From CAZVAO01 sp964625175 (lineage in GTDB: Bacteria; Bacillota; UBA994; PWPR01): 6,306 nt of DNA. The notes beneath the pieces are model-generated. The model was not told where the DNA came from and searched no databases. It was given only the letters and a program-made list of their open reading frames with translations. Positions within the stretch are counted from its first letter, which is position 1, and each line of letters starts with the position of its first letter. The stretch covers positions 1 to 6,306 of the forward strand of contig CAZVAO010000120.1 of assembly GCA_964625175.1 (NCBI GenBank), in the 5' to 3' direction. Positions 1-6,220 of the stretch are shown piece after piece. The translations under genes were made by a program, and so were the position numbers.

Positions 1-740
1 GTCAGCCAATCACGGAGGCTATTGGTAAATGCTATTTTGAGATCCGTCGCAAAGTTAATTTTATTGATTCCTCCTGCCACCACTTGCTGGATTTGCTCTG
101 GGGTCAAGCCCGATGCCCCGTGCAAGACAAGAGGAATGCTTACCCGCTCCCTGATTGTGCGCAAACGCTCAAAATCCAACTCAGGCGTTGTGCGGTAGGG
201 GCCATGCCGCGTTCCGATCGCAATTGCCAGCGCATCGATTCCGGTTTTGGCAGCAAATGATGCCGCACAATCTGGATCCGTTAGCCAATCATTAGAGATT
301 AGGGTATTGGTCCCCGTGTTAAATCCACCGATACAACCCAGCTCTGCTTCTACAAAAACGCCCCCACGAGCGTAGTTTACCACATCCCTAGTTAAGGCTA
401 TGTTCTTTTCAAAATTGTCGGTTGAGGCATCAATCATGACGCTATCAAAGCCCGCATCAATGCAGGCACGTATAAAATTGCTGTCATGCCCATGGTCGAG
501 ATGCAATGACATGGGCACCTTACTGCGCCATGAAATATTGCGCGCTAAAACAGTGACCAGCTTCATTCCAATATGTTCCACCGTACCAGGTGACATAGCC
601 AGTATAAAGGGCGAATTGAGTTCTTCGGCCGCAGCGGTTACCGCATTGATTGTTTCCATATTATAGACATTAAAAGCAGGCACCGCATAATGGTAAAGCA
701 ATGCGTTATTTAATATTTTCTTCATTGTTGATTGTGCCAC
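1..740 (-). CDS. gatY: Class II tagatose/fructose-bisphosphate aldolase, GatY/KbaY type (partial, C-terminus beyond the window)
   Basis: A zinc-dependent class II aldolase, expected in the cytoplasm to split tagatose-1,6-bisphosphate (or fructose-1,6-bisphosphate) into dihydroxyacetone phosphate and glyceraldehyde-3-phosphate. The window shows 246 codons; family members have about 285 residues, so roughly 40 are missing on the left. Visible motifs: YAVPAFNVYN near residues 18-27; SLHLDHGHD at 78-86, with the catalytic Asp82 and zinc ligand His83; VEAELG at 130-135; AIGTRHGPY at 174-182 (zinc His179); LVLHGASG at 204-211 (zinc His207); and KINFATDLK at 227-235. The positions nearly match E. 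coli GatY. I chose the GTG at 740 because GGAGG sits 7 nt upstream; an ATG five codons later (723-725) is possible but badly placed for that site. It is last of the four visible operon genes, 4 nt after the kinase. Substrate choice (tagatose over fructose) is inferred from linkage to agaS. Confidence 0.93.
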   Translation of the reverse strand, partial: MAQSTMKKILNNALLYHYAVPAFNVYNMETINAVTAAAEELNSPFILAMSPGTVEHIGMKLVTVLARNISWRSKVPMSLHLDHGHDSNFIRACIDAGFDSVMIDASTDNFEKNIALTRDVVNYARGGVFVEAELGCIGGFNTGTNTLISNDWLTDPDCAASFAAKTGIDALAIAIGTRHGPYRTTPELDFERLRTIRERVSIPLVLHGASGLTPEQIQQVVAGGINKINFATDLKIAFTNSLRDWL

Positions 741-744
741 TTTT

Positions 745-1722
745 CTACCTCCGCACCTGACTGGCTTGCAGTCTCTCTAAGAAGAGAGGATTATCGAATG
801 AATGATCTAATTGTTTGGCGAGTAATACCGCTCCCTTCACAGGGGAAACCTGCGGAGCCTGTAAAACAATACGTTGGTCGACTTGCGCTAATTCATATTT
901 CAATGGTTCTAGCAGGTAACTTCCTGCCTGGAATACTCCACCGGCATAGGATACTTTGATGCGCTCATGGAAATTTAATTTGTCTACCAATGTTTCAACC
1001 AAAAGGGCGAGTTCCCATGCCGCGCCAGCAAAAGCGCGTTGCGCTTGTTCATCCCCCATCGCAGCCGCCCGATGTAAAAGGGGCGCCAATCCAGCGATTT
1101 TACTCCGTTCCGCTTGCCACTCTTTAATTGTTCGATCAATAATAGCGAAATCCGTCTTTAACCGAAGGGTCTCCCGCATTAAATCATAAAGCAGGCTGCG
1201 CTCCAAGCGACCATCCGCCTGTTTCGTAAACAACTCAAGCGCCAGGCGACCTAGCCAATAAGCCGATCCCTCATCACCACAAAGATGTCCCCAGCCCCCA
1301 CACCGTTCCGCTTTTCCTAAATCATCACGGCCATAAGCCATGGAACCTGTTCCTGCTAAAATGCTAATCCCTGGCTGCAGACCCAATGCGCCGGCCCAAG
1401 CCGCCATCACATCATTTTGAATATTCCAGGGGATGTTCCCCAATAGCTGTCGGGCGATCTGCTTCATACACTGCTCAGCCTCAGGGCTCTCACCATACCC
1501 TGGCGCAGCGATAAAACAGGTCGTTAACGCCTTAGAGGTGATCTCTACATCGGCACAAACATTGGCAATACCATCTTCCAATGCAGCTGCAAACCCATCC
1601 AGCCCAACCTGACCATAATAGCAGGTTGTGGTTTGGTAAAAAGAAAGTACCGCGCCCTCTTCATCGGTTAGCAGAAAATCGGTATTGCTTCCACCGCCAT
1701 CGATTCCTAAATAATATTTCAT
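745..1722 (-). CDS. BadF/BadG/BcrA/BcrD-family ATPase, probable N-acetylhexosamine (GlcNAc/GalNAc) kinase
   Basis: A 325-residue sugar kinase of the ASKHA fold, in the family of human N-acetylglucosamine kinase (BcrAD_BadFG). It should transfer phosphate from ATP to the 6-OH of an amino sugar in the cytoplasm. Motifs in order: phosphate-1 loop GIDGGGSNTD at residues 6-15; QNDVMAAWAGA at 102-112, with Asp104 as likely catalytic base; phosphate-2 AGTGSMAYG at 123-131; GGWGHLCGDEGSAYW at 142-156, a family hallmark; and adenosine-binding AGGVF at 260-264. Length is normal for the family. The start ATG overlaps the stop of the upstream Gfo/Idh gene (ATGA) and no strong ribosome binding site precedes it, so translation is probably coupled. 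Beside agaS and the aldolase, N-acetylgalactosamine or galactosamine is the likelier substrate than GlcNAc, but this is inference. No transmembrane segments or signal peptide are seen. Confidence 0.88.
   Translation of the reverse strand: MKYYLGIDGGGSNTDFLLTDEEGAVLSFYQTTTCYYGQVGLDGFAAALEDGIANVCADVEITSKALTTCFIAAPGYGESPEAEQCMKQIARQLLGNIPWNIQNDVMAAWAGALGLQPGISILAGTGSMAYGRDDLGKAERCGGWGHLCGDEGSAYWLGRLALELFTKQADGRLERSLLYDLMRETLRLKTDFAIIDRTIKEWQAERSKIAGLAPLLHRAAAMGDEQAQRAFAGAAWELALLVETLVDKLNFHERIKVSYAGGVFQAGSYLLEPLKYELAQVDQRIVLQAPQVSPVKGAVLLAKQLDHSFDNPLFLERLQASQVRR
748..752 (-). promoter_or_regulatory. Ribosome binding site of the aldolase gene, inside the kinase gene
   Basis: GGAGG on the minus strand, 7 nt before the GTG at 740. 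It lies within the last codons of the kinase gene, whose TAG stop is at 745-747. This supports the GTG start and suggests the two genes are translated together. Confidence 0.75.
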
Positions 1723-2972
1723 TGGCCCAACACGCTCTTATAGAAGTCTTTGATGTGAACCGAGCGATCCTTTCGACGAGATTCTTCGGCAGCAAACGCC
1801 AACACGTGACTCTGTACGGCTTGATTAATAGATGTCAGAGCGAGCCCTTCTTGACCAGTTAGGAGTGCAACAAAATCAGCGATTAACCCACCATCTCCGC
1901 CACCGTGACCGCCTGCGATGGACTCTGGGTAGATCACCTGTTTTTCATCACTGCCAAAAAGTCTGACTTCAATTTCATTCTGCAATAAATCAGTGCGGAT
2001 TTCACCGAGGGTTCCCATAAACTTACTGGTGCGCGTAATCTCATTCGTGAAGGCGGATAGATTGAATGTTGCGGTGACATCATTTTCAAACTCAAATATG
2101 GTCACTTGGTTGTCTACCACATCGTTATTACTGGCGTAAACACACTTCCCATAATCGCCTGTGCGTAACGCCACGTCTAACGCTTCAGGGGTTTGCTCAG
2201 CGCAAACAACCGTAGTTGGCCATTCACCGAGATAAGGTGGGTAAATCTTAAGAGCAGAATAAGGACAATCTCGTTCAACAGAACACGCTTGGCATCTTTC
2301 TCCGGCTCCTATTGGTGCCTGATCCGCCTTGAAGTGACGGAGGTTCCCATAAGAAGTCAATTTGCGACAATCAGCGTTAATTAACCACAATAATATGTCG
2401 AGATCATGACAGGATTTAGCTAAAATGAGTGGGCTCGATGTCTGCTCACTCTGCCAGATGCCACGCACAAAACTATGAGCGAAATGAAAATAGCCGATGC
2501 TCTCCGTATGCTGCACAGTCATCAACTCGCCAATCACGTGGTCCTCAAGCAATTGCTTCAGTTTTGTAAAGAAAGGTGTGTAGCGCAAAACATGACCAAC
2601 CATGAAAATTTGGTCTCTGCCTCGTGCCATTTCGGCTAAAGCCACACACTCCTCCAGGTGATTAGCTATTGGTTTTTCTAATAAGAGATGGTAGCCTTTC
2701 TCTATGGCCACTTTAGCAGGAGCGAAATGCAGATGGTCCGGAGTGGCTATAATCACTGCATCGCAGAACTTGGGCTCGGCCAGCATCAGTTCCCAGCTGC
2801 GATAGACGCGCTCCACGGGCACACCATATGTCTTGAGCATCTCTGTACATTTGGTTTGATCAGGTTCTGCTACTGCGACAATCTTCACTTCGGGATAATA
2901 CTGCTTCAGAAAGGTGGCATACACATCTTTCCCGCGTTGACCGGCTCCAATTATGGCGATTGATACACTCAT
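1719..2972 (-). CDS. Gfo/Idh/MocA family NAD(P)-dependent protein with a C-x2-C-x5-C cysteine cluster
   Basis: A 417-residue protein of the Gfo/Idh/MocA family. The N-terminal Rossmann domain shows IIGAGQRGKD (residues 7-16, GxGxxG), VAVAEPD at 32-38, ATPDHLH at 76-82 and the classical EKP at 99-101. The second domain carries GHVLRYTPFF at 126-135 and AKSCHDLDIL at 185-194, where Lys186, His189 and Asp190 occupy the usual catalytic region. A cysteine cluster C227-x2-C230-x5-C236 followed by PYSA is an insertion not found in ordinary sugar dehydrogenases. Near the C-terminus GGHGGGD at 354-360 resembles a motif I recall from GH109 members. The family contains sugar dehydrogenases and also NAD-dependent glycosidases such as GH109 alpha-N-acetylgalactosaminidase, so the reaction cannot be read directly. 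It sits between agaS and the kinase with 4-nt overlaps on both sides and has a strong site (GAGGAGG, 7 nt before the ATG). A role in supplying or oxidising the operon's amino sugar is inference. Confidence 0.88.
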   Translation of the reverse strand: MSVSIAIIGAGQRGKDVYATFLKQYYPEVKIVAVAEPDQTKCTEMLKTYGVPVERVYRSWELMLAEPKFCDAVIIATPDHLHFAPAKVAIEKGYHLLLEKPIANHLEECVALAEMARGRDQIFMVGHVLRYTPFFTKLKQLLEDHVIGELMTVQHTESIGYFHFAHSFVRGIWQSEQTSSPLILAKSCHDLDILLWLINADCRKLTSYGNLRHFKADQAPIGAGERCQACSVERDCPYSALKIYPPYLGEWPTTVVCAEQTPEALDVALRTGDYGKCVYASNNDVVDNQVTIFEFENDVTATFNLSAFTNEITRTSKFMGTLGEIRTDLLQNEIEVRLFGSDEKQVIYPESIAGGHGGGDGGLIADFVALLTGQEGLALTSINQAVQSHVLAFAAEESRRKDRSVHIKDFYKSVLGQ

Positions 2973-4093
2973 TGCACTTCCTCCTCAGTTTGATCATACG
3001 GATATATTGCGACTCCTTGAACAACTCTATTCACCGTACCCGATGGCACGGGGTTGTCGGGATGGATACCTAATTGTCGTGATTTCAACACTGCCAGCAT
3101 CTGACCGAATAGAATCGCATTGAAGCAGAGAAAATCATCTAATATTCCGTCATCCCCTGTAATTATTTGATAAATGTTAGGGAAATCCTTCAGCCTAGTG
3201 CCACTGATTACAACAAGCCCCGCAGCCTCACCGTCACGCAACAGTTCGTCCAATAGATGGAGCTGATAACGGCGTGCGTAGGCTTCATTCGAGAGTAAGA
3301 GGACCACTAGCGTTTGCGCATTAATAAATGTTTTGGGACCATGACGCAAACCCAATGCTGTCTCATAGAGTGTCGCCACCCTACCAGCGGTTAATTCTGC
3401 CAGTTTTAGGGCCGCTTCTTGTGCGAGTCCGGCAAGCGGCCCATCACCCAGACACACATAGCGTTCAAAGGTAATTTGCAGGATAGGCGCACATAATGCT
3501 TCCATGTTTGCTAATAATTGTTCCCCGTGCCTACAGATTTTTTCAATTACAGCAGACGTGAGTATTGTTGGATTCGCCAATCGCAATAGTGTCAATAACG
3601 TTGCAGTAAAGCTCGTTGTCATTGCAAATCCTTGATCATTCGTCTCTGGCGGCAATAAAATCAGATGAGTATTCGGATGTTCGACAGCATAGTGGCATAG
3701 GGCCCCGTCTTTATTACAGGTAATAAATATATGGATGATGTCGTCAATCAATTGTTCCGCGATTTCCACTGAAGCCAAGCTCTCAGGGCTATTGCCAGAG
3801 CGAGCGCATGAGATCAGCAATGTTGGCTGATTGATGAGATAACGTTGTGGCATAATGACCAGATCGGTCGTCGCAATGGCTTCGACTCGCTCATGAACAT
3901 TTTGACGCCAAAAAGACGCTGCACACTTCCCAACAAAGGCCGATGTTCCTGCCCCAGTGATAATAATACGGCGTTGTTGCCAATCGATTGATTGATGAAG
4001 GTCCTCTAAATTGAGCTGAGCAATCGTGCGCCATACGGCTGGTTGCTGCCTAATTTCTCGATAAGTCATCAAATCTGACAAATTTACATTCAT
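2969..4093 (-). CDS. agaS: AgaS-type SIS-domain sugar isomerase/deaminase (galactosamine-6-phosphate)
   Basis: A 374-residue protein with two SIS domains, closely resembling E. coli AgaS (about 384 residues), which converts galactosamine-6-phosphate to tagatose-6-phosphate plus ammonia in the cytoplasm. First SIS domain: ITGAGTSAFVG at residues 45-55, CARSGNSPES at 96-105 (phosphate-binding serines), TCNKDGAL at 125-132 and ETNDQGFAMTTSFT at 150-163. Second: LGDGPLAGLAQEAALKLAEL at 215-234, then LGLRHGPK at 247-254 with Glu227, Lys230 and His251 in positions typical of sugar-phosphate isomerases. The ending PSGTVNRVVQGVAIYP (350-365) is diagnostic for AgaS over GlmS, which also has a glutaminase domain absent here. 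I chose the ATG at 4093 because GAGGTG ends 9 nt upstream; the in-frame GTG at 4105 lies inside that site. First gene of the operon. Confidence 0.92.
   Translation of the reverse strand: MNVNLSDLMTYREIRQQPAVWRTIAQLNLEDLHQSIDWQQRRIIITGAGTSAFVGKCAASFWRQNVHERVEAIATTDLVIMPQRYLINQPTLLISCARSGNSPESLASVEIAEQLIDDIIHIFITCNKDGALCHYAVEHPNTHLILLPPETNDQGFAMTTSFTATLLTLLRLANPTILTSAVIEKICRHGEQLLANMEALCAPILQITFERYVCLGDGPLAGLAQEAALKLAELTAGRVATLYETALGLRHGPKTFINAQTLVVLLLSNEAYARRYQLHLLDELLRDGEAAGLVVISGTRLKDFPNIYQIITGDDGILDDFLCFNAILFGQMLAVLKSRQLGIHPDNPVPSGTVNRVVQGVAIYPYDQTEEEVQ
2980..2986 (-). promoter_or_regulatory. Ribosome binding site of the Gfo/Idh/MocA gene, inside agaS
   Basis: GAGGAGG on the minus strand, 7 nt before the ATG at 2972. 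It is the strongest such site in the operon and lies within the 3' end of agaS, just before the ATGA overlap. The gene should be well translated, unlike the kinase, which lacks a clear site. Confidence 0.75.
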
Positions 4094-4102
4094 TTTTTTG
4101 CT

Positions 4103-4108
4103 CACCTC
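4103..4108 (-). promoter_or_regulatory. Ribosome binding site that fixes the agaS start
   Basis: GAGGTG on the minus strand, 9 nt before the ATG at 4093. The alternative GTG start at 4105 falls within this motif and has no other good site upstream, so the longer reading is unlikely. Confidence 0.6.
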
Positions 4109-4132
4109 GCCAAATTTCTGCGTTTTTTCTTA

Positions 4133-4161
4133 TTGTATTATACCATTTTCAGTTATAATAT
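4133..4161 (+). promoter_or_regulatory. Probable promoter for the asparaginase gene
   Basis: TTGTAT at 4133-4138 can serve as -35, with TAATAT at 4156-4161 (17-nt spacer) or the perfect TATAAT at 4154-4159 (15-nt spacer) as -10. It overlaps the divergent operon promoter on the other strand, so RNA polymerase could hardly occupy both at once. Confidence 0.45.
4137..4145 (-). promoter_or_regulatory. Probable extended -10 promoter for the agaS operon
   Basis: A perfect TATAAT on the minus strand (4137-4142) preceded by TGG gives an extended -10 element (TGN-TATAAT). The matching -35 region around 4160-4165 is weak (TTCTAT, 17-nt spacer), so the promoter may rely on the extended -10 or on an activator. 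It lies about 45 nt before the agaS ATG. No other promoter is evident within the operon. Confidence 0.5.
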
Positions 4162-4180
4162 AGAACGAAGAACTGTTCTA
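4161..4180. promoter_or_regulatory. Candidate operator: inverted repeat in the divergent promoter region
   Basis: TAGAAC at 4161-4166 and GTTCTA at 4175-4180 form a perfect inverted repeat with an 8-nt spacer. A third AGAAC at 4169-4173 makes an alternative tight palindrome with GTTCT at 4175-4179. The site covers the expected start point of the asparaginase transcript and the -35/upstream region of the agaS promoter, so one regulator could act on both. No regulator gene is in the window. The repeat could arise by chance; no protein family is assigned. Confidence 0.35.
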
Positions 4181-4231
4181 AGGTTGTGCTGAACTACATT
4201 AATTTGTGGGAAACAAGCGCTTAGAAGAAAG

Positions 4232-4236
4232 AGGAG
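4232..4236 (+). promoter_or_regulatory. Ribosome binding site that fixes the asparaginase start
   Basis: AGGAG, 5 nt before the ATG at 4242. The in-frame GTG at 4206 would add 12 residues not typical of the family and has no ribosome binding site, so the ATG is preferred. Confidence 0.75.
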
Positions 4237-4241
4237 ATCAA

Positions 4242-5252
4242 ATGAGTATTGAATTAGTTCACGAAATACGTGGCGGCTTAGTTGAATCTATTCATCGCGG
4301 TGATATTGCAGTTGTCAATGCTGAGGGCGAACTATTATATAAAGCTGGAGACCCAGTAAATAAAGTCACCTTCATCCGCTCTTCTGCTAAACCCATTCAG
4401 GCCTTACCCGTTGTGGCATCTGGTGCCGTTGAAGCATTCGGCATTGAAGAAAATGAAATGGCTATTTTTTGCGCTTCACACAGTGGTGAGGTTGAACATA
4501 CCGACACCGTCCGTTCTATTCTTAAAAAAATCGGCCTTGATGAAAGCTATCTGCAATGTGGCTCCCATCCACCTTTATATCGGCCCGCAGCTGATGAATT
4601 AGTCCGCCAAGGGATTACACCCTCGGAAGTGCATTGCAATTGCTCAGGCAAACACTCAGGCATGCTGACACTGGCTCAGAGAATGGGTTGGCCAACTGAT
4701 AATTACACTGAAATTGAGAACCCCGTTCAACAGGCCATGCTAAAAGCCATGGCGACCTGCGCTGGTATGGAACCTGAGGATATCATCATTGGAATCGATG
4801 GCTGTGGCGTTCCTGTGCATGGCCTATCCGTTTACCAAATGGCACGTGCTTGGGCTAATATCTCTACTCCAAAGTATCTCAGTCCCGAATTCCAAGTGGC
4901 CGCTAAGAAAATTGCCAAAGCAATGGTCAATAATCCATCAAAAATTGCTGGAACCGGTCGTTTCTGTACCGCTTTAATAGATGCTGGGAATGGTGTTTGG
5001 ATGAACAAGAGTGGCGCTCAAGGTGTATACTGCATTGGACTATTAGATCAAAACTTAGCCATCGCTCTTAAAATTGAGAGCGGTAGCGGAAAACATGGCT
5101 ATGCTGCTGCGGTTGAAGTATTGAAGCAACTCAACCTGCTCACACCTGAACAAGAAGAAGCCCTCAAGGATTTCCATAATCCAAAGACCCGCAACCATCG
5201 TAAAGATATCGTCGGTGAGATCAAACCGATTTTCACTTTGGAAAAAATGTAA
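4242..5252 (+). CDS. L-asparaginase, asparaginase II (thermolabile, Rhizobium etli AnsA-like) family
   Basis: A 336-residue cytoplasmic enzyme expected to hydrolyse L-asparagine to aspartate and ammonia. It belongs to the asparaginase II family typified by the thermolabile R. etli enzyme, unrelated to the E. coli type I/II enzymes. Motifs: RGGLVESIHRGDIAVV near residues 10-25; RSSAKPIQALP at 46-56, supplying the Ser47-Lys50 pair; FCASHSGE at 76-83 (Ser79); HCNCSGKHSGML at 131-142 (Cys134, Lys137); and GIDGCGVPVHGL at 184-195 (Cys188). Ser47, Lys50, Ser79, Cys134, Lys137 and Cys188 each fall one position before the catalytic and zinc residues I recall for the R. etli enzyme, so it looks intact. 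There is no signal peptide. It is transcribed alone, divergently from the agaS operon, and ends at its own terminator. Activity on a related amide cannot be excluded. Confidence 0.9.
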   Translation: MSIELVHEIRGGLVESIHRGDIAVVNAEGELLYKAGDPVNKVTFIRSSAKPIQALPVVASGAVEAFGIEENEMAIFCASHSGEVEHTDTVRSILKKIGLDESYLQCGSHPPLYRPAADELVRQGITPSEVHCNCSGKHSGMLTLAQRMGWPTDNYTEIENPVQQAMLKAMATCAGMEPEDIIIGIDGCGVPVHGLSVYQMARAWANISTPKYLSPEFQVAAKKIAKAMVNNPSKIAGTGRFCTALIDAGNGVWMNKSGAQGVYCIGLLDQNLAIALKIESGSGKHGYAAAVEVLKQLNLLTPEQEEALKDFHNPKTRNHRKDIVGEIKPIFTLEKM

Positions 5253-5268
5253 CTTTTCTGTTATCCAT

Positions 5269-5296
5269 GAGACTGCACTCTGCGGTCTCTTTTTTT
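5269..5296 (+). terminator. Rho-independent terminator of the asparaginase gene
   Basis: GAGACTGCA at 5269-5277 pairs with TGCGGTCTC at 5281-5289 to give a 9-bp stem with one G-U pair and a 3-nt loop. Seven T residues follow directly (5290-5296). It begins 16 nt after the asparaginase stop codon. Confidence 0.9.
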
Positions 5297-5312
5297 GCGG
5301 TTTTCACATCTA

Positions 5313-5341
5313 GAAACACCGGGGACGGTTCTCGGTGTTTC
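5313..5341 (+). repeat. REP-like hairpin, copy 1
   Basis: GAAACACCG (5313-5321) and CGGTGTTTC (5333-5341) form a perfect 9-bp stem around an 11-nt loop containing GGGACGGTTCT. It is the left terminal repeat of the transposase unit. Confidence 0.85.
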
Positions 5342-5347
5342 GAAAGT

Positions 5348-5375
5348 GAAACAGTGGGACGGTTCTCAATGTTTC
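5348..5375 (+). repeat. REP-like hairpin, copy 2 (diverged)
   Basis: GAAACAGTG (5348-5356) pairs with CAATGTTTC (5367-5375) with one mismatch around the loop GGACGGTTCT. It lies 6 nt after copy 1 in the same orientation. The loop is almost unchanged, while the top of the stem differs on both arms. Confidence 0.8.
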
Positions 5376-5406
5376 GTTATCGCACAACCAGGGACATGTC
5401 TTTTCC

Positions 5407-6198
5407 TTACTCAAACCTAGATTGGTAGAAGCGGATCACATTCCTCACTCGGCTATATGATGTCTCAAGCAACTCAGCAGTCTTCCTAAGGGACAGCCCC
5501 TTATCTCTAACCAGTGTGCTACACAACTCCCCCATCTGATACCGATTACCGTACAGCTGAGCGTAGCTCCCAATTCGAAATCGTTCAAAGTAGTCAACTA
5601 TGATACCCGTGCATTCATTCAGCTCTCTCTGTGGATCATGTTCGTATAAATCCAAATACTTCTTTTTATCTAACACTACATGAAATTTTTCGAATTGTCT
5701 TCTATCCCCAAAACGTGCCTCAATCAAGTTCTTTTGCTCATCAGATAGATGCATACCCCTATTGAAGTATTCCCTAAAACTGCTCCAAAGGTACTCGATC
5801 GGGTCATCTATTAATGCCGCTTTTACAGGATTGTTGTGTATATATCGGATTACTTCCAAAAGATAAGCTTCATCAATTATAACCTCGCTTCTGAAGCGAT
5901 CACCAAAGACAGTTCCAATCCTTTTATTTACTTTATTAAAATTGCGAGCATACCGAATACCAACTGATTGGATAGCTTTAGATAATTGGCTGACTTCCGC
6001 ATGTATGAGCACATGCATATGGGTATCCATTACACACCAGGCTACAATTGCGATTTTCCCTTCTCTCTGTTGCTCTGTTAACAATTCAATAATCAAATTT
6101 TTACTGCGTCCATCACTAAAAATCCGAGCATGGTTTATCCCTCGGAGCATGACATGATAGTACTTCGTAGCGCTTTCCTCTCTTGCTTCTCTTGGCAT
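5407..6198 (-). CDS. REP-associated tyrosine transposase (RAYT, Y1/HUH transposase family)
   Basis: A 263-residue single-strand DNA transposase of the IS200-related Y1 (HUH) superfamily. The N-terminal strand YYHVMLRGINHARIF (residues 13-27) is typical. THMHVLIH at 59-66 holds the HUH metal-binding pair His60 and His62. GTVFGDRFRSEVI at 95-107 and EVIRYIHNNPVKAAL at 115-129 are hallmarks of RAYTs, with Tyr119 the probable nucleophile. EYLWSSFREY follows at 135-144. The C-terminus (about 232-257, LSLRKTAELLETSYSRVRNV) looks like a helix-turn-helix that may bind the repeats. The ATG at 6198 has AGAGGTG 5 nt upstream. The frame is intact with all key residues, so it may be active. It converges with the asparaginase gene and has no functional link to the sugar operon. 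Confidence 0.93.
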   Translation of the reverse strand: MPREAREESATKYYHVMLRGINHARIFSDGRSKNLIIELLTEQQREGKIAIVAWCVMDTHMHVLIHAEVSQLSKAIQSVGIRYARNFNKVNKRIGTVFGDRFRSEVIIDEAYLLEVIRYIHNNPVKAALIDDPIEYLWSSFREYFNRGMHLSDEQKNLIEARFGDRRQFEKFHVVLDKKKYLDLYEHDPQRELNECTGIIVDYFERFRIGSYAQLYGNRYQMGELCSTLVRDKGLSLRKTAELLETSYSRVRNVIRFYQSRFE

Positions 6199-6220
6199 TT
6201 ATTCACCTCTTTTTTTACTT

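Noticed and set aside
400..2963. Several plus-strand open frames of 63-93 codons within the minus-strand operon, for example 400-666, 732-959, 956-1189 and 2688-2963
   Set aside because: They lie opposite well-supported genes, show no recognisable domain and lack good ribosome binding sites.
2969..4093. GlmS or the FrlB type of SIS protein instead of AgaS
   Set aside because: No glutaminase domain is present, and the RSGNSPES, GFAMTTSFT and PSGTVNRVVQG motifs match AgaS.
4094..4105. A GTG start for agaS at 4105, adding four residues
   Set aside because: The GTG is part of the GAGGTG ribosome binding site that serves the ATG at 4093.
4161..4180. The inverted repeat as a LexA (SOS) box
   Set aside because: The Gram-positive LexA site needs a 4-nt gap between GAAC and GTTC; here the gaps are 8 nt or 1 nt.
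4206..4241. A GTG start for asparaginase at 4206
   Set aside because: It has no ribosome binding site, and the ATG at 4242 has AGGAG at good spacing and begins where family similarity begins.
4411..4977. Two short plus-strand frames inside the asparaginase gene
   Set aside because: They are alternative frames of a gene with a complete set of family motifs.
5313..5375. The two hairpin repeats as a small CRISPR array
   Set aside because: Only two imperfect copies 6 nt apart, with no spacer-length gaps and no cas genes; the neighbouring RAYT explains them.
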